Assembly: GCF_006439025.1 (NCBI RefSeq)
Contig: NZ_RCYZ01000006.1
Coordinates: 1 to 64,000 of the forward strand
Reading direction: 5' to 3'
Length of the DNA: 64,000 nucleotides
DNA from: Hymenobacter nivis
GTDB taxonomy: Bacteria; Bacteroidota; Bacteroidia; Cytophagales; Hymenobacteraceae
This document shows positions 36,336 to 45,152 of the stretch, one piece after another. The notes beneath the pieces are model-generated. The model was not told where the DNA came from and did not search any database. It saw nothing but the letters and a program-made list of their open reading frames with translations. The position numbers were made by a program, and so were the translations under genes. How positions within the stretch are numbered: position 1 is the first letter of the stretch; the number at the start of each line of letters is the position of its first letter.

Positions 36336-38120
36336 CTACGGCCGGGGGCTGAGCACGGCGTAGCCCTGCACCAGCTGCTCCTGGTAGGTGCCGGGGGGCA
36401 GCAGGCTGCGCACCACCTGGTGCACGGGTTTGTTGAGCAGGGGCGGGGGCACCACAAACGTGGCGGCCGGGTAACGGTGCCAAAAGGCCTCGACCTGGGC
36501 CGCGGTGGGGGGCGGCGCCAAGGCTAGCGAATCGGGGCGGCGCTGGGCCAGCAGCAGGCGGGCCAGCACCGGCTCGTGGGCAAAGGCGGCGAAGGTGGCG
36601 GCCGGCACCCGCGAGATGTAGGCCCCCGGCAGGGCCTTGCCGTGCCGGGTTTGGTAAAACAGCTCGGCCGGGTCCAGTGCACCCACCGCGTGGTAGCCGT
36701 CGAGCACGCCCAGCGGGAGCGGAAACACTACGGGCCCCGGCTGGGCCGCCGCCACGCGGTAGGCCGCCGGCACGTCGGCCAGGCGAATGAGCGGGTAGGC
36801 GTCGGGCTGAAACTCGAAGAACAGCACCGCCGCCAGTACCGCCGCCAGGGCCCAGCCCCGGCCCGCGGGGCCCCGCCGCAGCCAGCCATCCAGCCCGATG
36901 CAGGTGGCCAGCGGCAGCAGCAGCGAGAGCAGCAGCACGTGCCGCGTGGGGCACCGAATGTTGTTGAGAAACGGCACGTAGTGCACCACGCTGGTGGGCA
37001 GGCGCAGGCCGCCGTGGCCCAGCAGCCGCAGCTCGGGCAGGGTGAGCATGGCAAACAGCACGGCCAGGGCCCAAAAAGGCCGGGTTTCGGGGGGCCGGGC
37101 GGGGTCAGGGGCCCCGGCGCGGCCCGCCCGGCCCGCCGCCACGGCCAGCACCAGCGCCAGCAGCGGCAGCAAGTAGCCCACAAACAGCACGTTCTCAACC
37201 GAGCCGGGGGTGTGGAAGTGGGGGCTGCGCCAGAGCGCATCGGTGGCCGCCGTGGCCAGCCAGCGGTTGCCGAGCGGCGGCACGAGGTAGCCGGCCAAGT
37301 CGCCGCCCCACCAGAAGCCGTCGTTGTCGGGGAGCCCGGCCCGGCCCAGGCCCCGCGACACGAAGTGGCCCAGCACCAGCACCACCCCCGCCACCGCCCA
37401 CGGCTGCCAGCTCCGCCAGCGGACCTGGCCCAGCTGCAGGCCCCACCAGGCCGCGTAGCCCACCGAGAAATACACTAGGCCCGCCAGGGTGTAATAATCA
37501 CTGAACAAGGTAATTAGCAGCAGCGCCGCCGCCCAGCCCACCTGCCCCGGGCGGCGCACTCGCGGCCACCAGCGCCCGGGCCGAAACGCCAGCCCGTCGA
37601 GGTAAGCCATGATATAAAACGGCACCGTGGCCGTGAGCAGCAGGTGGTAGTGCTCGGGCCAGTGGGCCAGTTTGTAGGGCGAAAACGCGAAGGCGTAGCC
37701 CACCAGCCCGCACAGCAGCGGCTGCCGCACCCAGCGCCCCGCCAGCCGCGCCGCGCCCACGCCGCTCAGCACAAAGCTCAGCAGCAGCCCCCCGTTCACG
37801 GCCCAAAACTCCTGGCGCAGCAGCAGATTCAGGGCCCCCAGCACCGGGGTGTAGGTGTGCAGCCACAGGCCGGTGCCGGCCGGAAACAGCAGCAGCGGCG
37901 TGAAAAACGGGTTGTGCCCGCTGGCCACCTGCCGCTGGAAGTTCCACACGTTCCACACGTACTGGTTGGCGTCGTGGTGCGGAATGCCCACGAAGGCCGT
38001 GCTCCACTCGCGGGCCAGCGGCCACGAGTACCAGGCAAACAGGGCGGCGTAGGCCAGGCCGGCCAGCAGCAGGCCGCGCACCCGGAGGGCATTGGCGGGC
38101 GGGGGAGGGGCAATCGGCAT
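36336..38120 (-). CDS. Large GT-C-like membrane protein
   Basis: A 594-residue protein with about 12 hydrophobic helices in the first 430 residues and a soluble C-terminal domain. The first periplasmic loop has FVGIPHHDANQYVWNVWNFQ (about 43-62), containing acidic and aromatic residues as in GT-C glycosyltransferases. Further on, LNNIRCPTRHVLLLSLLLPL (about 383-402) is a conserved-looking block. It probably transfers a sugar from a polyprenyl-phosphate donor, and the GtrB-like gene next door could make that donor. No named family was recognised. Confidence 0.75.
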   Translation of the reverse strand: MPIAPPPPANALRVRGLLLAGLAYAALFAWYSWPLAREWSTAFVGIPHHDANQYVWNVWNFQRQVASGHNPFFTPLLLFPAGTGLWLHTYTPVLGALNLLLRQEFWAVNGGLLLSFVLSGVGAARLAGRWVRQPLLCGLVGYAFAFSPYKLAHWPEHYHLLLTATVPFYIMAYLDGLAFRPGRWWPRVRRPGQVGWAAALLLITLFSDYYTLAGLVYFSVGYAAWWGLQLGQVRWRSWQPWAVAGVVLVLGHFVSRGLGRAGLPDNDGFWWGGDLAGYLVPPLGNRWLATAATDALWRSPHFHTPGSVENVLFVGYLLPLLALVLAVAAGRAGRAGAPDPARPPETRPFWALAVLFAMLTLPELRLLGHGGLRLPTSVVHYVPFLNNIRCPTRHVLLLSLLLPLATCIGLDGWLRRGPAGRGWALAAVLAAVLFFEFQPDAYPLIRLADVPAAYRVAAAQPGPVVFPLPLGVLDGYHAVGALDPAELFYQTRHGKALPGAYISRVPAATFAAFAHEPVLARLLLAQRRPDSLALAPPPTAAQVEAFWHRYPAATFVVPPPLLNKPVHQVVRSLLPPGTYQEQLVQGYAVLSPRP

Positions 38121-38160
38121 GGGCGGGCGGGCGAAGGGGCCCCGGCGCCCGGGGCCCCAA

Positions 38161-38168
38161 CAAAAGTA
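38161..38168 (-). promoter_or_regulatory. -7 element, leftward
   Basis: TACTTTTG on the minus strand, 40 bases before the start of the GT-C-like gene at 38120. It lies 16 bases from a rightward -7 element of the opposite orientation. Confidence 0.5.
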
Positions 38169-38184
38169 GGCCGGCGCTGGTAGC

Positions 38185-38192
38185 TAGCTTTG
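38185..38192 (+). promoter_or_regulatory. -7 element for nbaC
   Basis: TAGCTTTG, 25 bases before the ATG of the dioxygenase gene. The upstream part of this promoter overlaps the leftward one. Confidence 0.5.
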
Positions 38193-38217
38193 CCGCTTCC
38201 CTTTTACGCCCGCCGCC

Positions 38218-38754
38218 ATGCCCATTGCCCGCCCCTTCAACTTCCAAAAGTGGATCGACGAACACCGCCACCTGCTGAAGCCGCCGGTGGGCAACCAGCA
38301 GGTGTTCAAGGATAACCAGGATTTCATCGTGATGGTGGTTGGGGGCCCCAACGCCCGCAAAGACTACCACGTGGACGCGGGCGAGGAGCTTTTTTTGCAA
38401 ATCGAAGGCACGATGACGCTGAAAATCATCGACGACGGCCAGCCCGTGGACCTGGAAATTGGGCCCGGCGACATGTTCCTGCTGCCGCCCAATACACCGC
38501 ACTCGCCGCGCCGCCCGGCCGGCGGCGTGGGCCTGGTGCTGGAGCGCTACCGGGCCCCCGGCGAACTCGACGGCTTCCAGTGGTACTGCGAAAACTGCGG
38601 CAATAAATTGCACGAGGAGTTCGCCGAAATCACCGACATCGTGGCCCAGCTGCCGCCTATCATGAACCGCTTCTGGGCCGACGATGCCCTGCGCACCTGC
38701 CAGGTGTGCGGCACCTACCTCGAAGCGCCCGCCCCGGCGCCGGCCCAGCCGTAG
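38218..38754 (+). CDS. nbaC: 3-hydroxyanthranilate 3,4-dioxygenase
   Basis: A 178-residue cupin that opens the ring of 3-hydroxyanthranilate with Fe(II), giving the precursor of quinolinate. Family features are RPFNFQKWIDEHRHLLKPPV at the N-terminus, the cupin metal ligands in DYHVDAGEELFLQIEG (about 43-58) and PNTPHSPRRP (His), and the C-terminal rubredoxin-like cysteine pairs CENCGNKL and CQVCGTYL. Complete and of typical length. It is followed by kynU, so the pair channels kynurenine-derived 3-hydroxyanthranilate onward, either to NAD synthesis or tryptophan breakdown. Confidence 0.95.
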   Translation: MPIARPFNFQKWIDEHRHLLKPPVGNQQVFKDNQDFIVMVVGGPNARKDYHVDAGEELFLQIEGTMTLKIIDDGQPVDLEIGPGDMFLLPPNTPHSPRRPAGGVGLVLERYRAPGELDGFQWYCENCGNKLHEEFAEITDIVAQLPPIMNRFWADDALRTCQVCGTYLEAPAPAPAQP

Positions 38755-38819
38755 GATTCCCGCGGCGGTATCAACCACGTTATTATGGCCTGAATACACC
38801 CGGCCGGGGGCCCCAGCCG

Positions 38820-38827
38820 TACCTTTG
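38820..38827 (+). promoter_or_regulatory. -7 element for kynU
   Basis: TACCTTTG ends 3 bases before the kynU ATG, the closest spacing of all such elements in this window. Confidence 0.6.
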
Positions 38828-38830
38828 GGC

Positions 38831-40111
38831 ATGCCCTCCGCCCTCCTCGACCCCACCCACGCCGCCGCCCTCGACGCCGCCGATCCGCTGGCCGCTTTTC
38901 GTTCCGAATTCCTGTTTCCCGCCGGGCCCGACGGCCAGCCGGTGGCCTACTTCTGCGGCAACTCGCTGGGCTTGCAGCCCAAGGCCACCCGCGCCGCCCT
39001 CGACGCCGAGCTGACGAACTGGGCCGAGTTGGCCGTAGAAGGCCACTTCCACGGCACCGCGCCCTGGATGCACTCCCACGGGCCCCTGGCCGCGGCCAGC
39101 GCCCCGGTAGTAGGGGCCTTGCCGCACGAAGTGGTGATAATGAACGGCTTGAGCGTGAACCTGCACCTGCTGCTGGTGTCCTTCTACCGCCCCACCGCCA
39201 CCCGCTACAAGGTGCTGATGGAAGGCGGCGCGTTCCCCTCCGACCAGTACGCCCTCGAAACCCAGGCCCGCCTGCACGGCCTCGACCCCGCCGACGCCAT
39301 TGTGGAGCTGGAGCCCCGCCCCGGCGAGCACACGCTGCGCACGGAAGACATCACCGCCAAAATTGCCGAGCTGGGCGACTCACTCGCCACCGTGCTGCTC
39401 GGGGGCCTCAACTACTACACCGGGCAGGTGTTCGACATGGCCGCCGTGACGGCCGCCGGGCACGCGGTGGGCGCCACCGTGGGCTTCGACCTGGCCCACG
39501 CCGCCGGCAACGTGCCGCTGCACCTGCACGATTGGGACGTGGACTTTGCCTGCTGGTGCACCTACAAGTACCTCAACTCGGGGCCCGGCGGCATTGCCGG
39601 GGCCTACGTGCACGAGCGGTTTGCCAACCGGCCCGACCTGCTGCGCCTCGCCGGCTGGTGGGGCCAGGAGCCGGCCGAGCGCTTCCAGATGAAAAAAGGC
39701 TTCCGCCCCACGCCCGGGGCCGACGGCTGGCTTCTGTCGAACTCGCCGGTGCTGCTGCTGGCTCCCCTGCGCGCCAGCCTCGAAATGGTGGCCCGCGCCG
39801 GGGGCATGCCCGCCCTGCGCGCCAAAAGCGAGCCGCTCACCGCCTACCTCGAAAGCCTGATCAGGGCCCTGGGCCTGCCCGCCGACCAGCTCGAAATTAT
39901 CACCCCCGCCGACCCCGCCCAGCGCGGCTGCCAGCTCTCGGTGCTGGTGCACCAGCGCGGGCGCGAACTGTTTGATTTCCTGGCCGCCCGGGGCGTGGTG
40001 GCCGACTGGCGCGAGCCGAACGTGATCCGTCTTTCGCCCGTGCCGCTCTACAATTCGTTTGAAGACGTGCGGCGGGCCGGGGCGGCGCTGCACGAGTTTT
40101 TCGGCGCTTAG
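38831..40111 (+). CDS. kynU: Kynureninase
   Basis: A 426-residue PLP enzyme that cleaves kynurenine or 3-hydroxykynurenine to (3-hydroxy)anthranilate and alanine. Characteristic segments are YFCGNSLGLQPKATRAAL (about 37-54), GHFHGTAPWMHSH, VIMNGLSVNLHLLLVSFYRP, the PLP-binding GFDLAHAAGNVPL, and the lysine-bearing WCTYKYLNSGPGGIAGAYVH (Schiff-base Lys in TYKY). Length is usual for the family. An in-frame start at 38684 inside the upstream gene is rejected in favour of the ATG immediately behind the -7 element. Confidence 0.95.
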   Translation: MPSALLDPTHAAALDAADPLAAFRSEFLFPAGPDGQPVAYFCGNSLGLQPKATRAALDAELTNWAELAVEGHFHGTAPWMHSHGPLAAASAPVVGALPHEVVIMNGLSVNLHLLLVSFYRPTATRYKVLMEGGAFPSDQYALETQARLHGLDPADAIVELEPRPGEHTLRTEDITAKIAELGDSLATVLLGGLNYYTGQVFDMAAVTAAGHAVGATVGFDLAHAAGNVPLHLHDWDVDFACWCTYKYLNSGPGGIAGAYVHERFANRPDLLRLAGWWGQEPAERFQMKKGFRPTPGADGWLLSNSPVLLLAPLRASLEMVARAGGMPALRAKSEPLTAYLESLIRALGLPADQLEIITPADPAQRGCQLSVLVHQRGRELFDFLAARGVVADWREPNVIRLSPVPLYNSFEDVRRAGAALHEFFGA

Positions 40112-40224
40112 CTATTGGCAGCCAAGGATTAGTACAATTTAAGCCAACTAAAAGGGGGTGTTTCGGGTATTAAAACCCGGGCCCAACCAAGCGCCACGCC
40201 CCAACCAAGCACCAAGCACCCCCG

Positions 40225-40956
40225 ATGGAAGACTACGCGGCGAAAATGCAAGCCAAGAGCTTGGCCGAGCTGCAGCAATACGTGAGCGGCTACACCCAGT
40301 ACCGCGACGATGCCGTGCTGGCCGCCCTGGCCGAGCTGCGCCGCCGCGGCCAGCCCGCCCCCGAGGAGGAGGCCCTGCGCCCCGGCCTCGAAACCGCCGT
40401 GGCCCAGCAGCGCGTGGACGAAGCCGCCGTGGAAACCATGCGCCGCCGCGAAGCCCCCTTCGACCCCGACACGGCCGACGGCCCCGAGCTGTTTTCGCCC
40501 GGTACCATCGTGCTGTTTTCGCTCATGTTTTCGATGCTGGCCGGCGGCGTGCTGCTGGGCATCAACCTGTTCCGGCTGCGGCGCACGCAGGCTTTGGCGG
40601 GGCTGGCGGCGTTTCTGCTGGGCTGCCTGCTGGCGGGCGGCTACGCCCTGAAGTGGGCCGCCGCCGCCAACAACTCCACCGCCCTGCTGCTGGTGCCGGT
40701 GGCGGTGAACGTGGTGGCCGTGGCCGCGTTTTTCCTCTGGTTTTGGCCGCGCTACGTGGGGCCCGAGCCCTACCGCAGCCGCAGCTGGCTGCTGCCGTTC
40801 CTGCTATGCATGGCGGTGGTGCTGGTGCTGCGCAGCTTCCTGCCCATGCTGAAGGACGATAAAGGAAACCCCATCGTGCCCGGGAGTGCGCCGGCCGCGC
40901 CCAGCGCCGCGCCAGGGCCCCCAGCCGCAACAGCGGCCGATGCCAAGGTAGTTTAG
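40225..40956 (+). CDS. Hypothetical membrane protein
   Basis: A 243-residue protein not recognised. Residues 1-80 are charged and helical (SLAELQQYVSGYTQYRDDAV, probably a coiled or helical bundle). Four hydrophobic helices follow at about 91-113, 119-139, 148-170 and 188-205. The last 35 residues are a Pro/Ala tail. The N-terminal part resembles short segments found ahead of membrane domains in other Bacteroidota proteins. It stands alone between kynU and the ABC exporter; function unknown. Confidence 0.65.
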   Translation: MEDYAAKMQAKSLAELQQYVSGYTQYRDDAVLAALAELRRRGQPAPEEEALRPGLETAVAQQRVDEAAVETMRRREAPFDPDTADGPELFSPGTIVLFSLMFSMLAGGVLLGINLFRLRRTQALAGLAAFLLGCLLAGGYALKWAAAANNSTALLLVPVAVNVVAVAAFFLWFWPRYVGPEPYRSRSWLLPFLLCMAVVLVLRSFLPMLKDDKGNPIVPGSAPAAPSAAPGPPAATAADAKVV

Positions 40957-41003
40957 GGCCCTGGGGCCCTAAATCGGTCCTGCCAAAAGGCAGCCTGTGC
41001 CTT

Positions 41004-42797
41004 TTAGCTGGCCTCGCCGATGGCGTACTGCATGCGGTAGAGCTGGGCGTAGTAGCCGTTCTCCAGGCGCAGCAGTTCCTCGTGGGTGCCCACTTCCTTG
41101 ATTTCGCCCTTGTCGAGGACGATGATTTGGTCGGCTTTCTGGATGGTGCTGAGGCGGTGGGCGATGACGAGTGAGGTGCGGCCCTGCATCAGCTTCTCAA
41201 TGGCGTTCTGGATCATTTCCTCCGTCTCGGAATCCACCGATGAGGTAGCCTCGTCGAGCACAATTACGCGCGGCTGGTACACCAGGGCCCGCACGAAGCT
41301 GATGAGCTGCCGCTGGCCCACCGAGAGCGTTGCGCCGCGCTCCATCACCGGGTAATCCAGGGCCCCGGGCAGGCGCTCCATGAAGCGCCGGGCCCCCACG
41401 AGGTCGGCCGCCTCCCAAATCTGGGCGTCGCTTATCTCGCTGCTGCCCAGCGTAATGTTGTCGCGGATGCTGCCCGCAAATAGGAACACGTCTTGCAGCA
41501 CCACGCCAATCTGGCGGCGTAGCACGCTCAGGTCGTAGTCCTGCAGGTCGCGCCCGTCCACCAGAATACGGCCTTCCTGGATGTCGTAGAACCGGCTCAG
41601 CAAGTTGATGATGCTGGTTTTGCCCGCCCCGGTGGCCCCCACAAAGGCAATGGTCTGGCCCGGCTTGGCGTGGAAGCTGATGTCTTTCAGCACCCACTCG
41701 GGCGGGTTGTAGGCAAATTTCACGTGGTCGAAGCGCACGTCGCCTTCCAGCGGCGCGGCGGGCACGTAGGTGCCGGTGGTGGCCACCAGGTCGTGGCTGT
41801 CGAGCAGCTTCAGCAGGCGCTCGGTGCTCACCAAGCCCAGTTGAAGGGTGTTGAAGCGGTCAGCAATTTGGCGAATGGGCCGGAAAAACAGCGCGTTGTA
41901 CATGATGAACGCAATGAGGGCCCCCTTGGAAATCGTGCCCTCGATCTGGCCCTGGGCCGCGTACCACACCAGCAGCCCCACGCCAATGGCGGCCAGCACT
42001 TCGGCCACCGGGAAGTAAATCGAGTAGTAGAGCACCGAGCGGATATTGGCGTCGGTGTGCTCGCGGTTTATTTTCTCAAACTTCTTGAACTCGCGCTGCT
42101 CGTTGCCAAAAATCTGCACCACGCTCATGCCCGTCAGGTGCTCCTGCACAAACGAGTTGAGCTTGGCCACGGCGTTGCGCACGTCCTGAAACGATACTTT
42201 TACCTTCTCCTTGAACACATAGGTGGAGAAAATCAGCGGCGGAATCACCGACAAGCTGATGAGCGTCAGGCGCCAGTCGATGTAAAACATGAACCCCATG
42301 ATGAACAGGATTTGCAGGATGTCGCCCACCATCGCCGCCAATCCTTCGCTGAACACGTCGGACAGCGTTTCCACGTCCGAGATGTTGCGCGTCACGAGCA
42401 CGCCAATGGGCGTGCGGTCAAAGAAGCTCAGCTTGAGGCCCAGCAGGTGCTGGTAGAGGTCGGTGCGGATGTCGCGCACGATGTACTGGCCCAGCCAGCC
42501 GCCGTAGTACGTCTGCAAGTAGCTCACGCCGGCGTGGGCCACCAGCAGGCCCAGCAGCCACAAAAACATGCGGTTCAGGCCGGTGCGGTCGCCCTGCTCG
42601 ATGCTCACGTCCACCATCTTCTGGATGAGGAAGGGCCGCAGGGTGCCCAGCGCGGCCGTGGCCACGGTGAGCACAATCAAGCCGATGAACACGCCGCGGT
42701 AGGGCCGCACGTAGCTGAGCAGGCGGCGCAGCACTTGCCAGTCGAACACCTGGCCGGTGGTGGGGGAAGCAGCGGGTTGGGGTTGCATAGGGTACAA
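41004..42797 (-). CDS. ABC exporter, fused permease/ATPase (MsbA-like)
   Basis: A 597-residue half-transporter that should work as a homodimer. The six-helix membrane domain spans about 25-330. The nucleotide-binding domain follows, with Walker A FVGATGAGKTSIINL (about 390), Q-loop GVVLQDVFLFAGS, signature LSVGQRQL, Walker B PRVIVLDEATSSVD and the H-loop IAHRLSTI. The signature is LSVGQ instead of LSGGQ, a common natural variant. It could export lipid A, a lipid or a drug; nothing nearby decides. On its upstream side GACCTTTG, a near match to the -7 element, ends 6 bases before the ATG. Confidence 0.93.
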   Translation of the reverse strand: MYPMQPQPAASPTTGQVFDWQVLRRLLSYVRPYRGVFIGLIVLTVATAALGTLRPFLIQKMVDVSIEQGDRTGLNRMFLWLLGLLVAHAGVSYLQTYYGGWLGQYIVRDIRTDLYQHLLGLKLSFFDRTPIGVLVTRNISDVETLSDVFSEGLAAMVGDILQILFIMGFMFYIDWRLTLISLSVIPPLIFSTYVFKEKVKVSFQDVRNAVAKLNSFVQEHLTGMSVVQIFGNEQREFKKFEKINREHTDANIRSVLYYSIYFPVAEVLAAIGVGLLVWYAAQGQIEGTISKGALIAFIMYNALFFRPIRQIADRFNTLQLGLVSTERLLKLLDSHDLVATTGTYVPAAPLEGDVRFDHVKFAYNPPEWVLKDISFHAKPGQTIAFVGATGAGKTSIINLLSRFYDIQEGRILVDGRDLQDYDLSVLRRQIGVVLQDVFLFAGSIRDNITLGSSEISDAQIWEAADLVGARRFMERLPGALDYPVMERGATLSVGQRQLISFVRALVYQPRVIVLDEATSSVDSETEEMIQNAIEKLMQGRTSLVIAHRLSTIQKADQIIVLDKGEIKEVGTHEELLRLENGYYAQLYRMQYAIGEAS

Positions 42798-42923
42798 AGG
42801 TCGGCAGGAACGCCCGGAGCCAGGCCGTGGGTAACCGGCCAGGAGGCGGGGTAGTTGGGAAAGGGCAGTTGGAATTCGAGCCGGCGCGGCATCTTTAGGG
42901 CCCCAACCTTCCCCTGTGCTACC

Positions 42924-44015
42924 ATGACGCCACTTTTTCGCCGATTGTTCCTCTTGGCCGGCCTGCTACTGGCGGCGGCTCCCAGCTGGGCCCAAACCGT
43001 CAACGTCGAGGCCGTGACCCGCTACTGGGAAATAACGGACGCGCTACGCCGCAACGAGCCGCTGACCGACCAAGTGTGGCACAATTTCCTGGAGCTGCCC
43101 GGCAATAAGGCGTACGTGCGCTCGGTGTACGACGCCGAAGACTTGGCCCGCTACCGCAAAGCCGTGGAGGTGGCCTACATGCCTCTCTACGATTCGCTGC
43201 TGCAAGCCAAGATCAAGGCCGGGGCGTGGTACTACATTCTGGCGAACGACTACAAGCAGCGCGAACAAGAATACCGGGCCTACGTGGCCCAAACAGCCAA
43301 AAGCCCCGCCTACTTAGATTTGATGTATGCCAATGCCTACGCTTGGTTGCCCGCCCGTAACCACACCAAAGTAGCCGACCTGCATTTATACTACGTCTCG
43401 ATTGGCAACGATGCTACGTCGCAAAAAGAAGGCATTTTCTACAGTATGCGCGCGTCAGTCGACTATGCCAAAATCAAGCCCGGCATCTTGGAAGGACACG
43501 AAATGCACCACCAGTTGCACCCCCCAAAGGATTTTGGTACGGTGGATCCTGCCGATGAGGGAGTGCTAGGGATATTGCATGATATTGAAAATGAAGGGCT
43601 TGCTGACCAAGTTGATAAACGATACGAGATGATGACTAGCGATTCGCTTGAATTGCGCAACTGGCTCTTGGCCCCGGCCCCCGCCGTCATTCATAAAATG
43701 GATTCCCTTATCCAAATTCAGGTACGAGGTGGGGCCCCGAGCAGCCGGAAGCAATACCGCCGCCTAACCAATGGCTCCAACGGCCACCTCCCCGGCTTCT
43801 ACATGTCGTCGGTCATCGTAAAAAACGGCTACGCTAAACAGATGATTGACCACGCCGGCGACCAAGTGGCTTTTGTCCTGCTCTATCAGAAAGCCGCCAA
43901 AAAAGACAAGTCCCACGCGCCGCTCTTTTCCGACGTTTCAATCCGCCATTTTAAGCAATTGGCACGCAAGTACGCCAAGCTCCGGCCGGCTCCGGTTGCG
44001 CTCGCGCCCAAGTAA
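42924..44015 (+). CDS. DUF5700-type putative Zn metalloprotease
   Basis: A 363-residue secreted protein. A signal peptide (residues 1-24, ending PSWAQ) is followed by a helical domain. The segment GILEGHEMHHQLHPP near residue 193 contains HEMHH, which fits the HExxH zinc-binding motif of gluzincin-type peptidases, and EGLADQVDKRY about 50 residues later could supply the third ligand Glu. This corresponds to the Bacteroidota DUF5700 group described as putative Zn-dependent proteases. Substrate unknown. The codon use in the second half is more AT-rich than its neighbours, perhaps a sign of slower amelioration. Confidence 0.8.
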   Translation: MTPLFRRLFLLAGLLLAAAPSWAQTVNVEAVTRYWEITDALRRNEPLTDQVWHNFLELPGNKAYVRSVYDAEDLARYRKAVEVAYMPLYDSLLQAKIKAGAWYYILANDYKQREQEYRAYVAQTAKSPAYLDLMYANAYAWLPARNHTKVADLHLYYVSIGNDATSQKEGIFYSMRASVDYAKIKPGILEGHEMHHQLHPPKDFGTVDPADEGVLGILHDIENEGLADQVDKRYEMMTSDSLELRNWLLAPAPAVIHKMDSLIQIQVRGGAPSSRKQYRRLTNGSNGHLPGFYMSSVIVKNGYAKQMIDHAGDQVAFVLLYQKAAKKDKSHAPLFSDVSIRHFKQLARKYAKLRPAPVALAPK

Positions 44016-44106
44016 AGCATTGCATAGCAATCTGTTGGATTTATGGGCCTCCGGCAGCTACTCCCCGGGAACCAGCCCCGGCTCGTACTTCAACCAACCC
44101 AGGCCC

Positions 44107-44475
44107 CTAAACGGCCGCCGCCGCGATGCCCGGTACGTCCTGGAGGCGGTGGTACACGGGCAGCCCGCGCGCCTGGGCGATGCGCACATCTTCGTCGGCC
44201 CCGGCTGATTTGCCTTCCAGGCGCAGGACCGCGTCGCAGCGGTCCAGGAGGTAGTGCGCGACGGGGTAGAGAATTTCCTCGTAGGCCGCGTCGCCCGGCC
44301 GGGTAGAGCCCGCCAGCCGCAGCAGCGGCAGGGCCACCCATTCGCCAATAAGCGGCAGGTGGCCGGCCCGAAACAGGGGCAGCGCGGCGGCTTCGAGGCG
44401 GTGCAGGTTGTCGGCCATGCGGGCCGGGTCGTCGTGGGTGCCGCTGCGGTAGGGCCCCGCAATGAGAATCAGCAT
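44107..44475 (-). CDS. DUF4406-like small hydrolase-fold protein
   Basis: A 122-residue soluble protein beginning LILIAGPYRSGTHDDP and containing RLEAAALPLFRAGHLPLIGE and LDRCDAVLRLEGKSAGADED. This pattern (IAGPY..., central helix, D-A-V-L-R-L) is that of the DUF4406 family, related to nucleoside 2-deoxyribosyltransferases. A role in nucleoside or nucleotide handling is plausible but untested. It lies 30 bases downstream of the NUDIX gene in the same direction and is likely cotranscribed with it. Confidence 0.75.
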   Translation of the reverse strand: MLILIAGPYRSGTHDDPARMADNLHRLEAAALPLFRAGHLPLIGEWVALPLLRLAGSTRPGDAAYEEILYPVAHYLLDRCDAVLRLEGKSAGADEDVRIAQARGLPVYHRLQDVPGIAAAAV

Positions 44476-44505
44476 GCTATTGGGTTTAGAGAAGTAAAAA
44501 ATACG

Positions 44506-45081
44506 CTAACCACCAAGCTGTTGCAGGCGCAGGTGCTGCAAGAGCATGATGGTTTTGCCGTCCTGAATCTCGCCGGTTGCCACCATCGCCAGGGCCTGGG
44601 TTAGCGGCAGCTCCAGCACCTCAATTTCCTCTTCGTCGATGCCGCCGCCGGCCCGGCGCTCGGTGGCCGCCGAGTATTCGGCCAGGTAAAAAAACAAGCG
44701 CTCCGTTACCGAGCCCGGGCTCATGTAGGCCTCCATCACCTTCTGCACGGCGGTGAGGCGGTAGCCGGTTTCCTCCTCCGTTTCGCGCACGATGGCTGCA
44801 TCGGGGTGCTCGTCGTCGAGCAACCCGGCGCAGGTTTCGATGAGCATGCCCGACGGATTGCCGTTGACGAAGGTGGGCAAGCGGAACTGCCGGGTGAGGA
44901 CGACCGTGCCGGCGGCGGGGTTGTGCAGCAGAATGGTGGCCCCGTTGCCGCGGTCGTAGGCCTCGCGCGATTGGGTTTCCCAGGCCCCATTTTTTCGCTG
45001 ATAGTCGAAGGTGACCTTGCGCAAGGTGTACCAATTATCCGACAAAACTTGTTGTTCCCGGAGGCGAATGCGTTCGTTCAT
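44506..45081 (-). CDS. nudK: NUDIX hydrolase, NudK-like
   Basis: A 191-residue hydrolase. The NUDIX box is visible as GLLDDEHPDAAIVRETEEETG (residues 86-106, one G-x5-E spacing shift), with preceding LTRQFRLPTFVNGNPSG and following AYMSPGSVTERLFFYLAEY. These segments and the length match NudK, which hydrolyses GDP-mannose to GMP and mannose-1-phosphate. The activity on this or another nucleotide sugar is inference. It is divergent from the DeoR-type regulator with 71 bases between start codons. Confidence 0.83.
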   Translation of the reverse strand: MNERIRLREQQVLSDNWYTLRKVTFDYQRKNGAWETQSREAYDRGNGATILLHNPAAGTVVLTRQFRLPTFVNGNPSGMLIETCAGLLDDEHPDAAIVRETEEETGYRLTAVQKVMEAYMSPGSVTERLFFYLAEYSAATERRAGGGIDEEEIEVLELPLTQALAMVATGEIQDGKTIMLLQHLRLQQLGG

Positions 45082-45152
45082 GCAAAAGCGAAAGTTCGTT
45101 TGAGTTCGATTATGTTTCTTTGTGATTGTTTAAGGCAATCTACGGCAAAGGC

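Noticed and set aside
34775-36457. Leftward open frame of 560 codons and other frames over 300 codons opposite real genes (for example 31726-32811, 30501-31580, 36576-37478)
   Set aside because: All lie opposite genes with clear motifs and have compositions typical of antisense GC-rich DNA (Val/His/Gly/Arg rich).
45082-45152. Operator for the DeoR-type regulator
   Set aside because: Two AGTTCG repeats are visible, but they are too short and common to support a feature.
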